The translations under genes and the position numbers were made by a program. Below are positions 33,610-42,363 of a DNA stretch of 64,000 nt, one piece after another. The stretch spans positions 62,001 to 126,000 of the forward strand of contig QHSU01000066.1 of assembly GCA_003220535.1 (NCBI GenBank). Direction: 5' to 3'. Source of the stretch: Candidatus Rokuibacteriota bacterium. GTDB taxonomy: Bacteria > Methylomirabilota > Methylomirabilia > Rokubacteriales > CSP1-6. Each line of letters opens with the position of its first letter. Within the stretch, counting starts at the first letter, position 1. The notes under the pieces are model-generated. The model was given only the letters and a program-made list of their open reading frames with translations. It ran no database searches and was not told where the DNA came from.

Positions 33610-36341
33610 CGGCGCCCGGAAGGATCGCGTTCAGCGGCCGGGGCGGCACGGCGCTCGAGCTTCCGGAGGGCGGCCGCGACGTCGATGCGCCCCCTGAGCA
33701 CCGGTGCGAGCGGGTCGCCGACCTTCTCGAAGCGCGCCGGCGCCGTCTTGATCGTGAAGCGCGCGGGATCGAGCCCGGCGGTGACGTCCTCCCAGCCGAG
33801 CGGGCACGAGACCGGCGCCCCCGGCAGCGGGCGCGCCGAGAAAGGCGCGACAATCGTCTGCCCCCGGCCGTTCTGGCCGAAGTCGATGTAGACCTTGCCG
33901 CCACGTGAGCGCAGCGGCCTCGCGATCGTCGAGATCTGAGGCTCCGCCTCGACCCCCATCACCGCGAGGAGCCGCGCGAAGGTGCGCGTCACCTCGTAGT
34001 CATAACCGGCGCCGAGCGGGAGGAGGATGTGGAGGCCGGTTGCCCCGGAGGTCTTCACGTAGCTCGGCACCGCGAGCTCGTCCAGGATTCGGTGGAGCGC
34101 CTGCGCGACCTTGACCACGTCCGTGAACGGCGCGCCCTTGGGATCGAGGTCGAGGACGAGCCAGTCCGGATGATCGAGTGACGCCAGCCGCGAGCTCCAG
34201 AGATGCAGGGGGATCGTTCCGAGGTTCACGACGTAGCGCAGGCTCTCGCGGTCGTCCACGATGAAGTAGTCGATGTCGCGTCCGACGTCGTGCGAATGGA
34301 TGCGCGCGGCGGTCCTTACCCACGACGGAATCCATTCGGGCGCGTCCTTCTGGAAGAAGGACTTCCCCTTGATCCCATCGGGATACCGCGTGAGCACGAG
34401 CGGCCGATCCTTCAAGTACGGCAGGAGCCACGGCGAGACTGAATCGTAGTACTCGATCAGGTCCGACTTCGTATATCCCTCATCCGGCCAGAACACCTTC
34501 CTCGGATTCGTAATCGTCACGCGCCGCTCATCCACCCCCCCAGCGCCTTCGGCCGCAGTCGTGGAGCGCCGAGAGGCCGGCTCCCGATCGCCAGCGCCAC
34601 CGCGAGGGCGAGGGGCCGAGGCCGGGGCCGGCGGGGGGGACGCGACCGGCGTAGTGGGACCCCCTCGTCCCGTCCGCAGCTCGAAGAGCTGCGATTCGGG
34701 CGAGTGGGTGACGGAGCCGGTCGCGTCCCCCCCGCCGGCCCCGGCCTCGGCCCCTCGCCCTCGCGCCACCCCGGGAGTCTCGCGCACGCAATCCTCAGGG
34801 CGCTTGTCGTCGCGCAACCCGAGGAAAGCCGGGTGACGGATGCCGCCGTCGCGTGTCCACTCGGTGAAGCGAACTTCGCAGACCAACCTGGGCTCGACCC
34901 AATGGTGGCCGCGCCCGCCGGGCGTGCCGCGCACGAAGGGCGAGGTCGGGCGCGTCAACGGGCGGAGCTTCTCGCTGATGAGCTTGAGCGCCCGGTCATC
35001 GAAGCCCGTGCCGACCTTGGAGATGTAGACGAGCTGGCCGTGCTCGTAGAGACCCAGGTGCAGCGCGCCGAAGTGGGCGCGCGTCCCCTGAGGCACCGTG
35101 TAGCCGCCGATCACGAACTCTTGCCGGAGCTGACACTTGATCTTGAGCCAGTCCTTCGAGCGCTTCGCGGCATACGAACTGTCGCGCCTCTTGGCGATCA
35201 CGCCTTCCAGACGCTGCTCGCACGCGGCGGCGAGGAACTCGGCGCCGTGGCCGACGACGTGGTCGCCGTAGTGGACGACGCCGCGCGCCGGCAACAGGAG
35301 CTTCAAGCATTCCTTGCGCGCCTCGAGCGGCAGCCGGCGCAGATCGCGGCCGTCGAGCCCGAGCGCATCGAAGAAGACGGCGCTGACCGGCACCTCCGCC
35401 CGCCCCCGCTCGATATCGGCCGCGCGCGTGAGGCCCATCCGTTCCTGGAGTCGCTGGAAGCTCGAGCGGCCCTGGTCGTCAAGCGCGACGATCTCGCCGT
35501 CGAGCAGGAAGTGCGAGAGCGGCAGCGCGCGCAGGGCCGCCGTCACCTCGGGGTACCTGGCGGTGACGACCTGGCCGCTCCGCCCGCGAAGCTCGACCGC
35601 GTCATCGGCGCGGGAGGCGAGGACGCGGACGCCGTCGTACTTGATCTCGAAGAGCCACGCCGGATCCGAGGGCGCCTCGTCGACGAGCGTCGCGAGCATC
35701 AGGAGCTCCCCGTGCGGCGCGATCTCGGCACGCGGCGCCCTGAGCTCGGCCAGGCGCCGGCGCAGCGTCTCGACCCGGCTCGGGCCATCGCGCAGCTCTT
35801 CCACCGTCAGGCCCGAGAGCACCGACTCGGGGAAGCGCTCGATCGGCTCCGCCTCGCCGGCGTACGCGTCGGCTTTCTTCAGGAGCAGCCACTCGCGGTC
35901 CTTGCCGCTCATGCGGGCGAGCGTCCAGCGCCCACGCAGCTTGAAGCCGAACAGCTCGAACTCGAGCTTCCCGCGCTCGAGCTGGTCGCGCACGGGCTCC
36001 GGCTTCACGAGCCGGAACCGTCCGGTGTCCCACACGATCGACGGCCCCGCGCCATAGTTCCCCTCGGGAATCACGCCCTCGAAGTCGGCGTACTCGATGG
36101 GATGGTCCTCGACGTGCACGGCCAGCCGCTTTTCGTGGGAGCGTACCGAGGGGCCCTTGGGCACGGCCCAGCTCTTCAGCACGCCGTCGATCTCCAGGCG
36201 CAGATCGTAGTGGAGCCGTCGCGCGGAGTGCTTGTGGACGACGAAGCGGCTGCCGCCGGGCTGGCCGGCACCGCCGAACGGCTCCGGCGTCGCCGCCGGA
36301 TCGCGCTTCCTTCGATACTCCTGCAGATCGCGGCTAGCCAC
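33606..36341 (-). CDS. ligD: Multidomain NHEJ DNA ligase D carrying an in-frame palindromic insert
   Basis: A 911-residue end-joining enzyme with domains in the order phosphoesterase, ligase, polymerase. The 3'-phosphoesterase is at about residues 10-160 (FVVHKHSARRLHYDLRLEID). The ATP-dependent ligase runs from about 200 to 520 with catalytic Lys234 in FEIKYDGVRV and EGVIAKRRDSSYAAKRSKDW. The primase-polymerase domain runs from about 605 to the end (TITNPRKVFWPDEGYTKSDL, DHPDWLVLDLDPKG with the metal Asp pair). The linker between ligase and polymerase, residues about 526-581, is encoded entirely by a 49-bp inverted repeat element that keeps the frame open. Ku is encoded 1.5 kb away on the other strand. 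The 5' end overlaps the 3' end of the CPBP gene by 8 bp. Confidence 0.95.
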   Translation of the reverse strand: MASRDLQEYRRKRDPAATPEPFGGAGQPGGSRFVVHKHSARRLHYDLRLEIDGVLKSWAVPKGPSVRSHEKRLAVHVEDHPIEYADFEGVIPEGNYGAGPSIVWDTGRFRLVKPEPVRDQLERGKLEFELFGFKLRGRWTLARMSGKDREWLLLKKADAYAGEAEPIERFPESVLSGLTVEELRDGPSRVETLRRRLAELRAPRAEIAPHGELLMLATLVDEAPSDPAWLFEIKYDGVRVLASRADDAVELRGRSGQVVTARYPEVTAALRALPLSHFLLDGEIVALDDQGRSSFQRLQERMGLTRAADIERGRAEVPVSAVFFDALGLDGRDLRRLPLEARKECLKLLLPARGVVHYGDHVVGHGAEFLAAACEQRLEGVIAKRRDSSYAAKRSKDWLKIKCQLRQEFVIGGYTVPQGTRAHFGALHLGLYEHGQLVYISKVGTGFDDRALKLISEKLRPLTRPTSPFVRGTPGGRGHHWVEPRLVCEVRFTEWTRDGGIRHPAFLGLRDDKRPEDCVRETPGVARGRGAEAGAGGGDATGSVTHSPESQLFELRTGRGGPTTPVASPPPAPASAPRPRGGAGDREPASRRSTTAAEGAGGVDERRVTITNPRKVFWPDEGYTKSDLIEYYDSVSPWLLPYLKDRPLVLTRYPDGIKGKSFFQKDAPEWIPSWVRTAARIHSHDVGRDIDYFIVDDRESLRYVVNLGTIPLHLWSSRLASLDHPDWLVLDLDPKGAPFTDVVKVAQALHRILDELAVPSYVKTSGATGLHILLPLGAGYDYEVTRTFARLLAVMGVEAEPQISTIARPLRSRGGKVYIDFGQNGRGQTIVAPFSARPLPGAPVSCPLGWEDVTAGLDPARFTIKTAPARFEKVGDPLAPVLRGRIDVAAALRKLERRAAPAAERDPSGRR
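34601..34765 (-). repeat. 49-bp perfect inverted repeat inside ligD, palindromic element C
   Basis: Arms 34601-34649 and 34717-34765 are exact reverse complements over 49 bases; the spacer is 67 bases. The whole 165-bp unit is a multiple of three and has no stop in the ligD frame. It encodes a mirrored low-complexity peptide: RGRGAEAGAGGGDA from one arm, SPPPAPASAPRPR from the other, and SQLFELRTGRG from the middle. The 60-base core 34660-34719 recurs exactly at 19630-19689. Confidence 0.93.
34660..34719 (-). repeat. 60-bp dispersed repeat, copy 2 (within ligD)
   Basis: Reverse complement of 19630-19689 over 60 bases without mismatch. It holds the 8-bp hairpin CGCAGCTC-GAA-GAGCTGCG as read on the plus strand and reaches 3 bases into the right arm of the larger palindrome. 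Confidence 0.92.
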
Positions 36342-37773
36342 GCAGCACCAGGAGCACGGACAGCGAGGCCATGAGGTTGTCCACCGCGTGCGCCGCCATC
36401 GACGGGAGCAGGCTGCCGGTCCGATCGTACGCCCACGCCCACAGGAGCCCGCTCCAGAAGACCGCGGCGAAGCCGAGGACTCCGTAACCGTGGGCGACGG
36501 CGAAGATCGCCGCGCTCAGCACCGCCGCCACGCTCGTGCCGAAGTGCCGGCGAAGGGTCGCGAACAAGAGTCCGCGGAACACGATCTCCTCGAACACCGG
36601 CGTGAGGACGACCGTGTCGAAGAGCGTCAGCCCGACCAAGGCCGGCGGCCCCCAGACCAGATCGCGATCGAACCACTCGGTCCAGTGTGTGGTCAGCCCG
36701 AGCCACCGTCCCGCGATGTCGATCACGCTCTCGCCGAGCTGGCCCACGGCCAGCAGCGTGAGGAGGACGAGCCCGAGCCGCCGGCCCCCACCGGGCGCCG
36801 GCACCAGCCCGAAGCTCTCGCCGAAGCGCAACCCCGACGGCCGGAGCAGACGGCGATGGGCGAGGATCAGCAACGGAACGAAGGCGAGGTTCGTCGCGGT
36901 GCCGATCATCACTCGGGCGAATGGGCGCTCGGGACCGACGGAGGAATAGAGATAGAGGAGAACGACCGTGATCGCGCCGAGCGCTCCGCCCCGAATCAGG
37001 ACGACCACGCCGTCGCGGCCCCGCCAGGGCGGCGGGAGGACGGCGGCCCCGATGCGCGCCAGGGCGCCACGCCGCACGACCAGCCGAACGATGACCAGGA
37101 GCCCCACGCCCAGCATCGCCAGCTGGAGCGTCAACATCGCGCGCATGCGCACCAGCAGCCGACTCGACCGGGCGGCCTGCGCTGCGGTCGCGACGGCCAG
37201 TAGCTGGGTGTCCCCGCTGCGGGTCGCCAGGCGCGCGGCGATCCGGTCCCTGAACCACCCGGCCTCGACCGCGTCGGCAAGCGCCTCATCGAAGGCCGTT
37301 GCGCCGTCCGCGTCGAGCTCTTCGTCGAGATAGGCGCCGGCGACGAGGCGCGCAAACGCGGGCAGTGGGTCGGGTCGGCGATCCCACTCCTCCGTCCGAC
37401 GCCGCAAGTTGTCCAGGCGCCCGGCTTCGCCTTCGAGGATCGCCAGATGCAGATCGACGGCGGGATCGAAGGACGCGCCGGCGAGCTCCTCGTACCAGCG
37501 AATCGCCTCCTCGAGATCCTCCACGGGCTCGGTCGACATCACGCGGTAGACGAACCGCTCCCACGCGGGGGCGCGGGCGACGGCCTCGTCGATGTCCATG
37601 GTCCGTCCCACGATCAACGCGAGCGCGCGCTCGGGCTCCTCCATCCCGTCCACGCGCGAGCCGCCGTACTGGAGCCAGGCCATCGTCGCCAGGAAGGCGA
37701 CGAGGACGAGCGCCGCCAGGGCGGTCAGGACCCCGACATGTTGCCGCTCGACGGGTGTTTGAACGCTATCCAT
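36334..37773 (-). CDS. CPBP-family intramembrane metalloprotease with N-terminal extension
   Basis: A 479-residue membrane protein. After one helix (about 15-35) comes a long soluble region of about 170 residues rich in charged helices (ERFVYRVMSTEPVEDLEEAI, TAFDEALADAVEAGWFRDRI). The C-terminal part has about seven helices and the CPBP/Rce1 motifs TPVFEEIVFRGLLFATLRRH (near residue 395), FAVAHGYG and MAAHAVDNLMAS. The family contains membrane proteases and bacteriocin-immunity proteins. The soluble N-terminal part is not standard. Start at the ATG at 37773; an ATG at 37797 is possible. Lies between ligD and ku. Confidence 0.85.
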   Translation of the reverse strand: MDSVQTPVERQHVGVLTALAALVLVAFLATMAWLQYGGSRVDGMEEPERALALIVGRTMDIDEAVARAPAWERFVYRVMSTEPVEDLEEAIRWYEELAGASFDPAVDLHLAILEGEAGRLDNLRRRTEEWDRRPDPLPAFARLVAGAYLDEELDADGATAFDEALADAVEAGWFRDRIAARLATRSGDTQLLAVATAAQAARSSRLLVRMRAMLTLQLAMLGVGLLVIVRLVVRRGALARIGAAVLPPPWRGRDGVVVLIRGGALGAITVVLLYLYSSVGPERPFARVMIGTATNLAFVPLLILAHRRLLRPSGLRFGESFGLVPAPGGGRRLGLVLLTLLAVGQLGESVIDIAGRWLGLTTHWTEWFDRDLVWGPPALVGLTLFDTVVLTPVFEEIVFRGLLFATLRRHFGTSVAAVLSAAIFAVAHGYGVLGFAAVFWSGLLWAWAYDRTGSLLPSMAAHAVDNLMASLSVLLVLRG

Positions 37774-37827
37774 GGGACAGGTCAGGCCTTCGCGCATCAT
37801 AGGGACCATCGTGCTATCGTGCAAACC

Positions 37828-38691
37828 ATGGCGCCGCACTCGATCGGCTCCGGGACCATCTCCTTCGGGCTGGTCTCCATCCCGGTCCGGCTCTACACCG
37901 CCGCGTCCTCGGCGAGCGTGTCCTTCAATCTCCTGCACGCGAAGTGCGGCTCGCGGATCAAGCAGCAGACGTTCTGCCCCGTGTGCAACGAGGTCGTCGA
38001 CCGCGCGTCCCTCGTTCGTGGCTACGAGTTCGCGAAAGACCAGTACGTGCGGGTGACCGACGACGAGCTCAAGGCCCTCGAGGGCGAGGCCTCGAAGGTG
38101 ATCGACATCGCGGAGTTCGTGCCGCTCGAGTCGGTCGATCCGATCTATTTCGAGAAGGCCTATTACCTCGGGCCCGACAAGGGCGGCGACAAGGCGTACC
38201 GGCTCCTCGCCGACGCCATGGAGAAGCAGGGCCGCGTGGCCCTCGCCAAGTTCGTCATGCGCGGCAAGGAGAGCCTCGTGCTCATCCGGCCCGCCCAGGG
38301 CGGCCTCATGCTCCACACGATGTACTTCGCCGACGAGGTGCGCGACTTCGGCGAGATCGACCGCGGGCAGTCGGCGAAGATCAAGGCGGGTGAGCTCGAG
38401 CTGGCGCAGCAGCTCATCGACGGTCTCTCGAACGACGAGTTCAGCCCGGCGCAGTATCAGGACGAGTATCGCCACCGCGTCCTCGACGTGGTGAACCAGA
38501 AGGTCGAGGGCAAGGAAGTCACCGCCGTCGGGCCGCAGGTCCAGCGCGCCCAGGTGATCGACCTGATGGAAGCCCTCAAGGAGAGCCTCGCCAAGCGCGT
38601 CGCCTCCGGCGAGAAAAGGCCCCTGGCGAAGGCCAAGCGCACGGAACCCGCCGCCCCGCCCGCGAAGCGAGCCCAAGCCGCGAAGAAGTAG
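37828..38691 (+). CDS. ku: Ku, DNA end-binding protein for NHEJ
   Basis: A 287-residue bacterial Ku that threads onto double-strand breaks and recruits LigD. The N-terminus GSGTISFGLVSIPVRLYTA and SFNLLHAKCGSRIKQQTFCP, the Cys pair in FCPVCNEVV, and YYLGPDKGGDKAYRLL are typical, and the tail is Lys/Ala-rich (KRPLAKAKRTEPAAPPAKRA) as in many bacterial Ku proteins. It runs divergently from the CPBP/ligD pair. Confidence 0.96.
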   Translation: MAPHSIGSGTISFGLVSIPVRLYTAASSASVSFNLLHAKCGSRIKQQTFCPVCNEVVDRASLVRGYEFAKDQYVRVTDDELKALEGEASKVIDIAEFVPLESVDPIYFEKAYYLGPDKGGDKAYRLLADAMEKQGRVALAKFVMRGKESLVLIRPAQGGLMLHTMYFADEVRDFGEIDRGQSAKIKAGELELAQQLIDGLSNDEFSPAQYQDEYRHRVLDVVNQKVEGKEVTAVGPQVQRAQVIDLMEALKESLAKRVASGEKRPLAKAKRTEPAAPPAKRAQAAKK

Positions 38692-38731
38692 CGTTCTGGG
38701 GTCGGAGGGTTAGAATGGGTTTTGGGCCGTC

Positions 38732-39874
38732 ATGCCCAGAACCGCCCTCGAACCTCGGTTCCAGGTCGAGCACCTGTCGATCCTCGACAGCGAAGGCAAC
38801 CTCGACGCGGCGCTCGAGCCCAAGCTCTCCGATCGCGACCTGCGATCGCTCTACCGCGCGATGCTGCTCGGTCGCCGTCTCGACGAGCGGATGGTGCGGC
38901 TCCAGCGGCAGGGACGCATCGGGACCTTCGCGCCCATCAAGGGGCAGGAAGCCTCCCAGCTGGGAAGCGCGTTCACCCTGCGGCGGAGCGACTGGATGGT
39001 GCCGTCGTTCCGCGAGACGGCGGCGATGGTCTGGCGCGGGTGGCCGATCGAGAAACTCCTGCTCTTCTTCTCGGGCCATCTCGAGGGAGGCCAGCCGGCG
39101 CTCGAGCAGCACGATCTGCCGATCACGATCCCGGTCGCGACCCAGCTGCCCCACGCGGTGGGCCTCGCGTACGCCGCCCAGTACCGGGGCGACGACGCGG
39201 TCGTCATGGCGTACTTCGGTGACGGCGCGACCTCCGAGGGCGACTTCCACGAGGCGATGAACTTCGCGGGCGTCTGGCACGTCCCGCTCGTCTTCGTCTG
39301 CCAGAACAACCAGTGGGCGATCTCGGTGCCCCTGAAGAAGCAGACCCATTCGCGCACGATCGCCCAGAAAGCGCTCGCGTACGGGCTGCCCGGCATCCAG
39401 GTGGACGGCAACGACGTCCTCGCCGTCTACGCCGCCTCGCGCGAGGCGGTGGAGCGAGCGCGCGCCGGCGACGGCCCGACGCTGATCGAGTGCGTGACGT
39501 ATCGCCTCGGCGTTCACACGACCGCCGACGACCCCACCAAGTACCGCACCGACCAGGAAGTCGCGATGTGGGAGCAGAAGGACCCGCTTACCCGCTTCCG
39601 CGCATACCTCGAGAAGCGCAACCTCCTCGAGGAGGGCCTCGAGCAGCAGGTCGACGAGGAGATCGCCGAGGCTGTGCGTCGCTTCGAGACGGCGCCGGCC
39701 GCTGACCCGCTGGCGATGTTCGACCACGTGTATGCCGAGCTCACGCCGGAGCTCACGGCGCAGCGCGACGAGATGGCCGCGCGCGAGCGGGCGACGCCGT
39801 CAGACACCGGCGACGCGGGGACGACCCCGCCGGGCGCCACGCCGATGCGGGGCCAGCGGTTGACGCGGCGCTGA
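38732..39874 (+). CDS. pdhA: Pyruvate dehydrogenase E1 component, alpha subunit
   Basis: A 380-residue thiamine-diphosphate-binding subunit that decarboxylates pyruvate. The ThDP/Mg motif is MAYFGDGATSEGDFHEAMNFAGVWHVPLVFVCQNN; the phosphorylation-loop-like HTTADDPTKYR is present. Unlike EC or human forms it has a 40-residue N-terminal lead and a disordered Pro/Thr-rich tail. First gene of the pdh cluster, 4 bp before E1 beta. It could also act on a branched 2-oxoacid; pyruvate is the likeliest substrate. Confidence 0.92.
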   Translation: MPRTALEPRFQVEHLSILDSEGNLDAALEPKLSDRDLRSLYRAMLLGRRLDERMVRLQRQGRIGTFAPIKGQEASQLGSAFTLRRSDWMVPSFRETAAMVWRGWPIEKLLLFFSGHLEGGQPALEQHDLPITIPVATQLPHAVGLAYAAQYRGDDAVVMAYFGDGATSEGDFHEAMNFAGVWHVPLVFVCQNNQWAISVPLKKQTHSRTIAQKALAYGLPGIQVDGNDVLAVYAASREAVERARAGDGPTLIECVTYRLGVHTTADDPTKYRTDQEVAMWEQKDPLTRFRAYLEKRNLLEEGLEQQVDEEIAEAVRRFETAPAADPLAMFDHVYAELTPELTAQRDEMAARERATPSDTGDAGTTPPGATPMRGQRLTRR

Positions 39875-39878
39875 CGTC

Positions 39879-40859
39879 ATGGCGAAGCTGAACATGGTCA
39901 AGGCGCTCAACCTGGCGCTCTTCCAGGAGATGGAGCGCGACGGGGACGTGCTCGTCCTCGGCGAGGACGTCGGCGTGGACGGCGGCGTCTTCCGCGTGAC
40001 CGACGATCTGCAGCGGACGTACGGCTCCCAGCGCGTCATCGACAGCCCGCTCGCCGAGGCGGCCATCATCGGCACCGCCGTCGGCATGGCGCTCTACGGC
40101 CTCAAGCCCGTCTGCGAGATCCAGTTCTCCGGCTTCGCCTTCCAGTGCTTCCACCAGATCGAGAACCACTGTGCGCGCTACCGGATGCGCTCGCAGGGAC
40201 GCTTCCACATCCCGATGGTGATTCGCATGCCCTACGGAGGCGGTGTTCGAGCGCTCGAGCACCATTCGGAGTCCGAGGAGCAGTTCTACGCCCACATTCC
40301 CGGGCTGAAGATGGTCATCCCGTCCGGCCCGCGCACCGCGCGGGCGCTGCTGGCGGCCGCCATCCGCGATCCCGACCCCGTGATCTTTTTCGAGGCGAAG
40401 TCGCTCTACCACGCCGCCAAGGAGGAGGTGCCCGACGAGAGCGAGAGCCTACCGATCGGGCGCGCGCAGACGGTCCGCGAGGGGGACGCCCTGACGCTGA
40501 TCGCCTACGGCGCGATGCTCCGCGTGGCGCTCGAGGCCGCCGACGTCCTCCGCGACGAGGATGGGGTCGGCGTGGAGGTGATCGATCTGCTCACGGTCTC
40601 GCCGCTCGATCGCGACGCGCTCGTGAGGTCGGTCAAGAAAACGGGCCGCGCGGTCGTCGTCCACGAGGCGCCGCGGAGCTTCGGCCCGGGCGCCGAGATC
40701 GCCGCCTCGATCATGGACGGCGCCTTCCTCTCGCTCGAGGCGCCGGTCCGACGCGTGGCCGCGCACGACGTGCCGTTCGTCGGCTTCGCGCGCGAGAAGG
40801 CGAACGTCCCGGACGTGCCGCGCGTCGTCGCCGCCGTGCGCGAGACCCTCGCGTTCTGA
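39879..40859 (+). CDS. pdhB: Pyruvate dehydrogenase E1 component, beta subunit
   Basis: A 326-residue subunit completing the E1 active site. VLVLGEDVGVDGGVFRVTDD, DSPLAEAAIIGTAVGMALYG, EIQFSGFAFQCFHQIENH, MPYGGGVRALEHHSES and HIPGLKMVIPSGPRTA are the standard E1 beta blocks. The gap to pdhA is 4 bp and to the E2 gene 45 bp. Confidence 0.95.
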   Translation: MAKLNMVKALNLALFQEMERDGDVLVLGEDVGVDGGVFRVTDDLQRTYGSQRVIDSPLAEAAIIGTAVGMALYGLKPVCEIQFSGFAFQCFHQIENHCARYRMRSQGRFHIPMVIRMPYGGGVRALEHHSESEEQFYAHIPGLKMVIPSGPRTARALLAAAIRDPDPVIFFEAKSLYHAAKEEVPDESESLPIGRAQTVREGDALTLIAYGAMLRVALEAADVLRDEDGVGVEVIDLLTVSPLDRDALVRSVKKTGRAVVVHEAPRSFGPGAEIAASIMDGAFLSLEAPVRRVAAHDVPFVGFAREKANVPDVPRVVAAVRETLAF

Positions 40860-40904
40860 GCGTGGCCGTGCGAGCCGCAGCCGCAGGCGAGGTGAGCCGC
40901 TAGC

Positions 40905-42356
40905 ATGGTGCGGCCGTTCGCGCTCCCCGACCTGGGCGAGGGACTGACCGAGGCCGAGATCGTCAAGGTGCTCGTCAGCGAGGGCGACGTCCTCGCCGAA
41001 GACGCGCCGCTCCTGGAGGTCGAGACCGACAAGGCCACGGTCGAGATTCCCTCGCCGTTCGCTGGTCGCGTGGCTCGCATCCACGTCCAGCCCGGGCAGA
41101 CCGTGAAGGTTGGGGAGGTTCTGGTCACGTTCGAGGACTCGGCGGGGGTGGCGTCGGGGAGGGGAGGCGGGGCGGGGGGAGGGTTCGCTGGCTTCGGAAC
41201 CCCCCGACGGGAACCCGTTGCGGCCGGCGACGTGAGCCAGGCCTCGACCGCGACGACGGCCGCCCGTTCCGGTCGAGGTGACGGGCCAGTAGCGGCGAAG
41301 GCGGCGGCCGGCGCGAGCATAGGCCCGGCAGCGACGACACGGGCGACGGACCCGGGCGGCGCGGGCATGGGGCAGCCGCAGGTGGCGGCGGGGGCCGGCG
41401 CGCACCTGGGACCGGTGCCGGCGACACCGGCGACGCGGCGGCTCGCGCGCGAACTCGGCGTCGATCTGCGCGCCGTGCGGGGCACGGGGCCGGGAGGGCG
41501 CGTGACGGACGACGATGTGCGCGCGGCCGACGGCGCGACCCGGTCGAGCGCCCCGCCGCCGGCGCAGCGACAGGCTCCGGAGCGCGCGCTCGTCGCCAAG
41601 CCGTTGGCCGCCGTCGGTATGGAGCCGCCGGCGCTGCCGCGGTTCGAGCAGTGGGGACCGGTGGAGCGGCAGCCGCTGTCCCACCTGCGCCGCACCATCG
41701 CCGAGCGGATGACGCTCTCGGCCACGCTCATCCCCCACGTGACGCACTTCGATCGCGCCGACGTCACCGAGCTCGACGCGATCATCCGGCGCAACGTCGA
41801 ACCCGCCCGCGAGCGCGGCCTCACGCTCACCCTGACGAGCTTTCTCCTGAAGGCGGCGGCGCTCGCGCTCCGGGAGCACCCGCAGTTCAACGCGAGCCTC
41901 GACCCGGCAGCGGGCGAGCTGATCCTCAAGCGGTATCATCACCTGGGTGTGGCGGTGGCGACCGAGCGCGGTCTGATCGTCCCGGTGATCCGCGACGTCG
42001 ACCGGAAGCCGCTCGTCGAGCTGCAGCGCGAGCTGGCGGCGCTCGCCCAGCGCGTCCGTGAAGGCAAGGCGACGCTCGACGACCTGCGGGGCGGGACATT
42101 CACGATCACCAACATCGGCGCGCTCGGCGGCACCGGCGCGATTCCGATCATCAACTACCCGGAGGTGGCGATCCTCGGCGTCGCCCGCGCGCGGGAAGAG
42201 CCCGTCGTGCACGAAGGCCGGATCGTGCCGCGCACGCTCGTGCCGATCTCGCTCACGTTCGATCATCGTGTCGCCGACGGCGCCGACGGCGCGCGCTTCG
42301 CCGCCGCGATCGTGCGGCGGCTCGAGCGGCCCGAGCAGCTGCTCCTCGAGTGGTGA
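40905..42356 (+). CDS. pdhC: Dihydrolipoamide acetyltransferase E2
   Basis: A 483-residue core enzyme with one lipoyl domain (VETDKATVEIPSPF, lipoylated Lys43), a long Ala/Gly-rich linker (about 80-165), a peripheral-subunit-binding domain (ATPATRRLARELGVDLRAVR, GTGPGGRVTDDDV) and the catalytic acetyltransferase domain ending FDHRVADGADGARF, which carries the active-site His. Only one lipoyl domain is present. It passes acetyl groups to CoA and feeds electrons to E3, encoded 1.8 kb downstream. Confidence 0.95.
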   Translation: MVRPFALPDLGEGLTEAEIVKVLVSEGDVLAEDAPLLEVETDKATVEIPSPFAGRVARIHVQPGQTVKVGEVLVTFEDSAGVASGRGGGAGGGFAGFGTPRREPVAAGDVSQASTATTAARSGRGDGPVAAKAAAGASIGPAATTRATDPGGAGMGQPQVAAGAGAHLGPVPATPATRRLARELGVDLRAVRGTGPGGRVTDDDVRAADGATRSSAPPPAQRQAPERALVAKPLAAVGMEPPALPRFEQWGPVERQPLSHLRRTIAERMTLSATLIPHVTHFDRADVTELDAIIRRNVEPARERGLTLTLTSFLLKAAALALREHPQFNASLDPAAGELILKRYHHLGVAVATERGLIVPVIRDVDRKPLVELQRELAALAQRVREGKATLDDLRGGTFTITNIGALGGTGAIPIINYPEVAILGVARAREEPVVHEGRIVPRTLVPISLTFDHRVADGADGARFAAAIVRRLERPEQLLLEW

Positions 42357-42363
42357 GCGGGCG

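Noticed and set aside
34594-34770. GCGCCACC on both sides of the ligD palindrome as a target-site duplication
   Set aside because: The left copy overlaps the arm boundary by one base and the right one by three, and the implied insertion length (169) would break the reading frame. Probably coincidence in GC-rich DNA.
41130-41440. Palindromic insertion in the E2 linker
   Set aside because: The region is G-rich and has only a 9-bp stem (CCTCGACCG/CGGTCGAGG); this is ordinary Ala/Gly linker coding sequence, unlike the ligD element.
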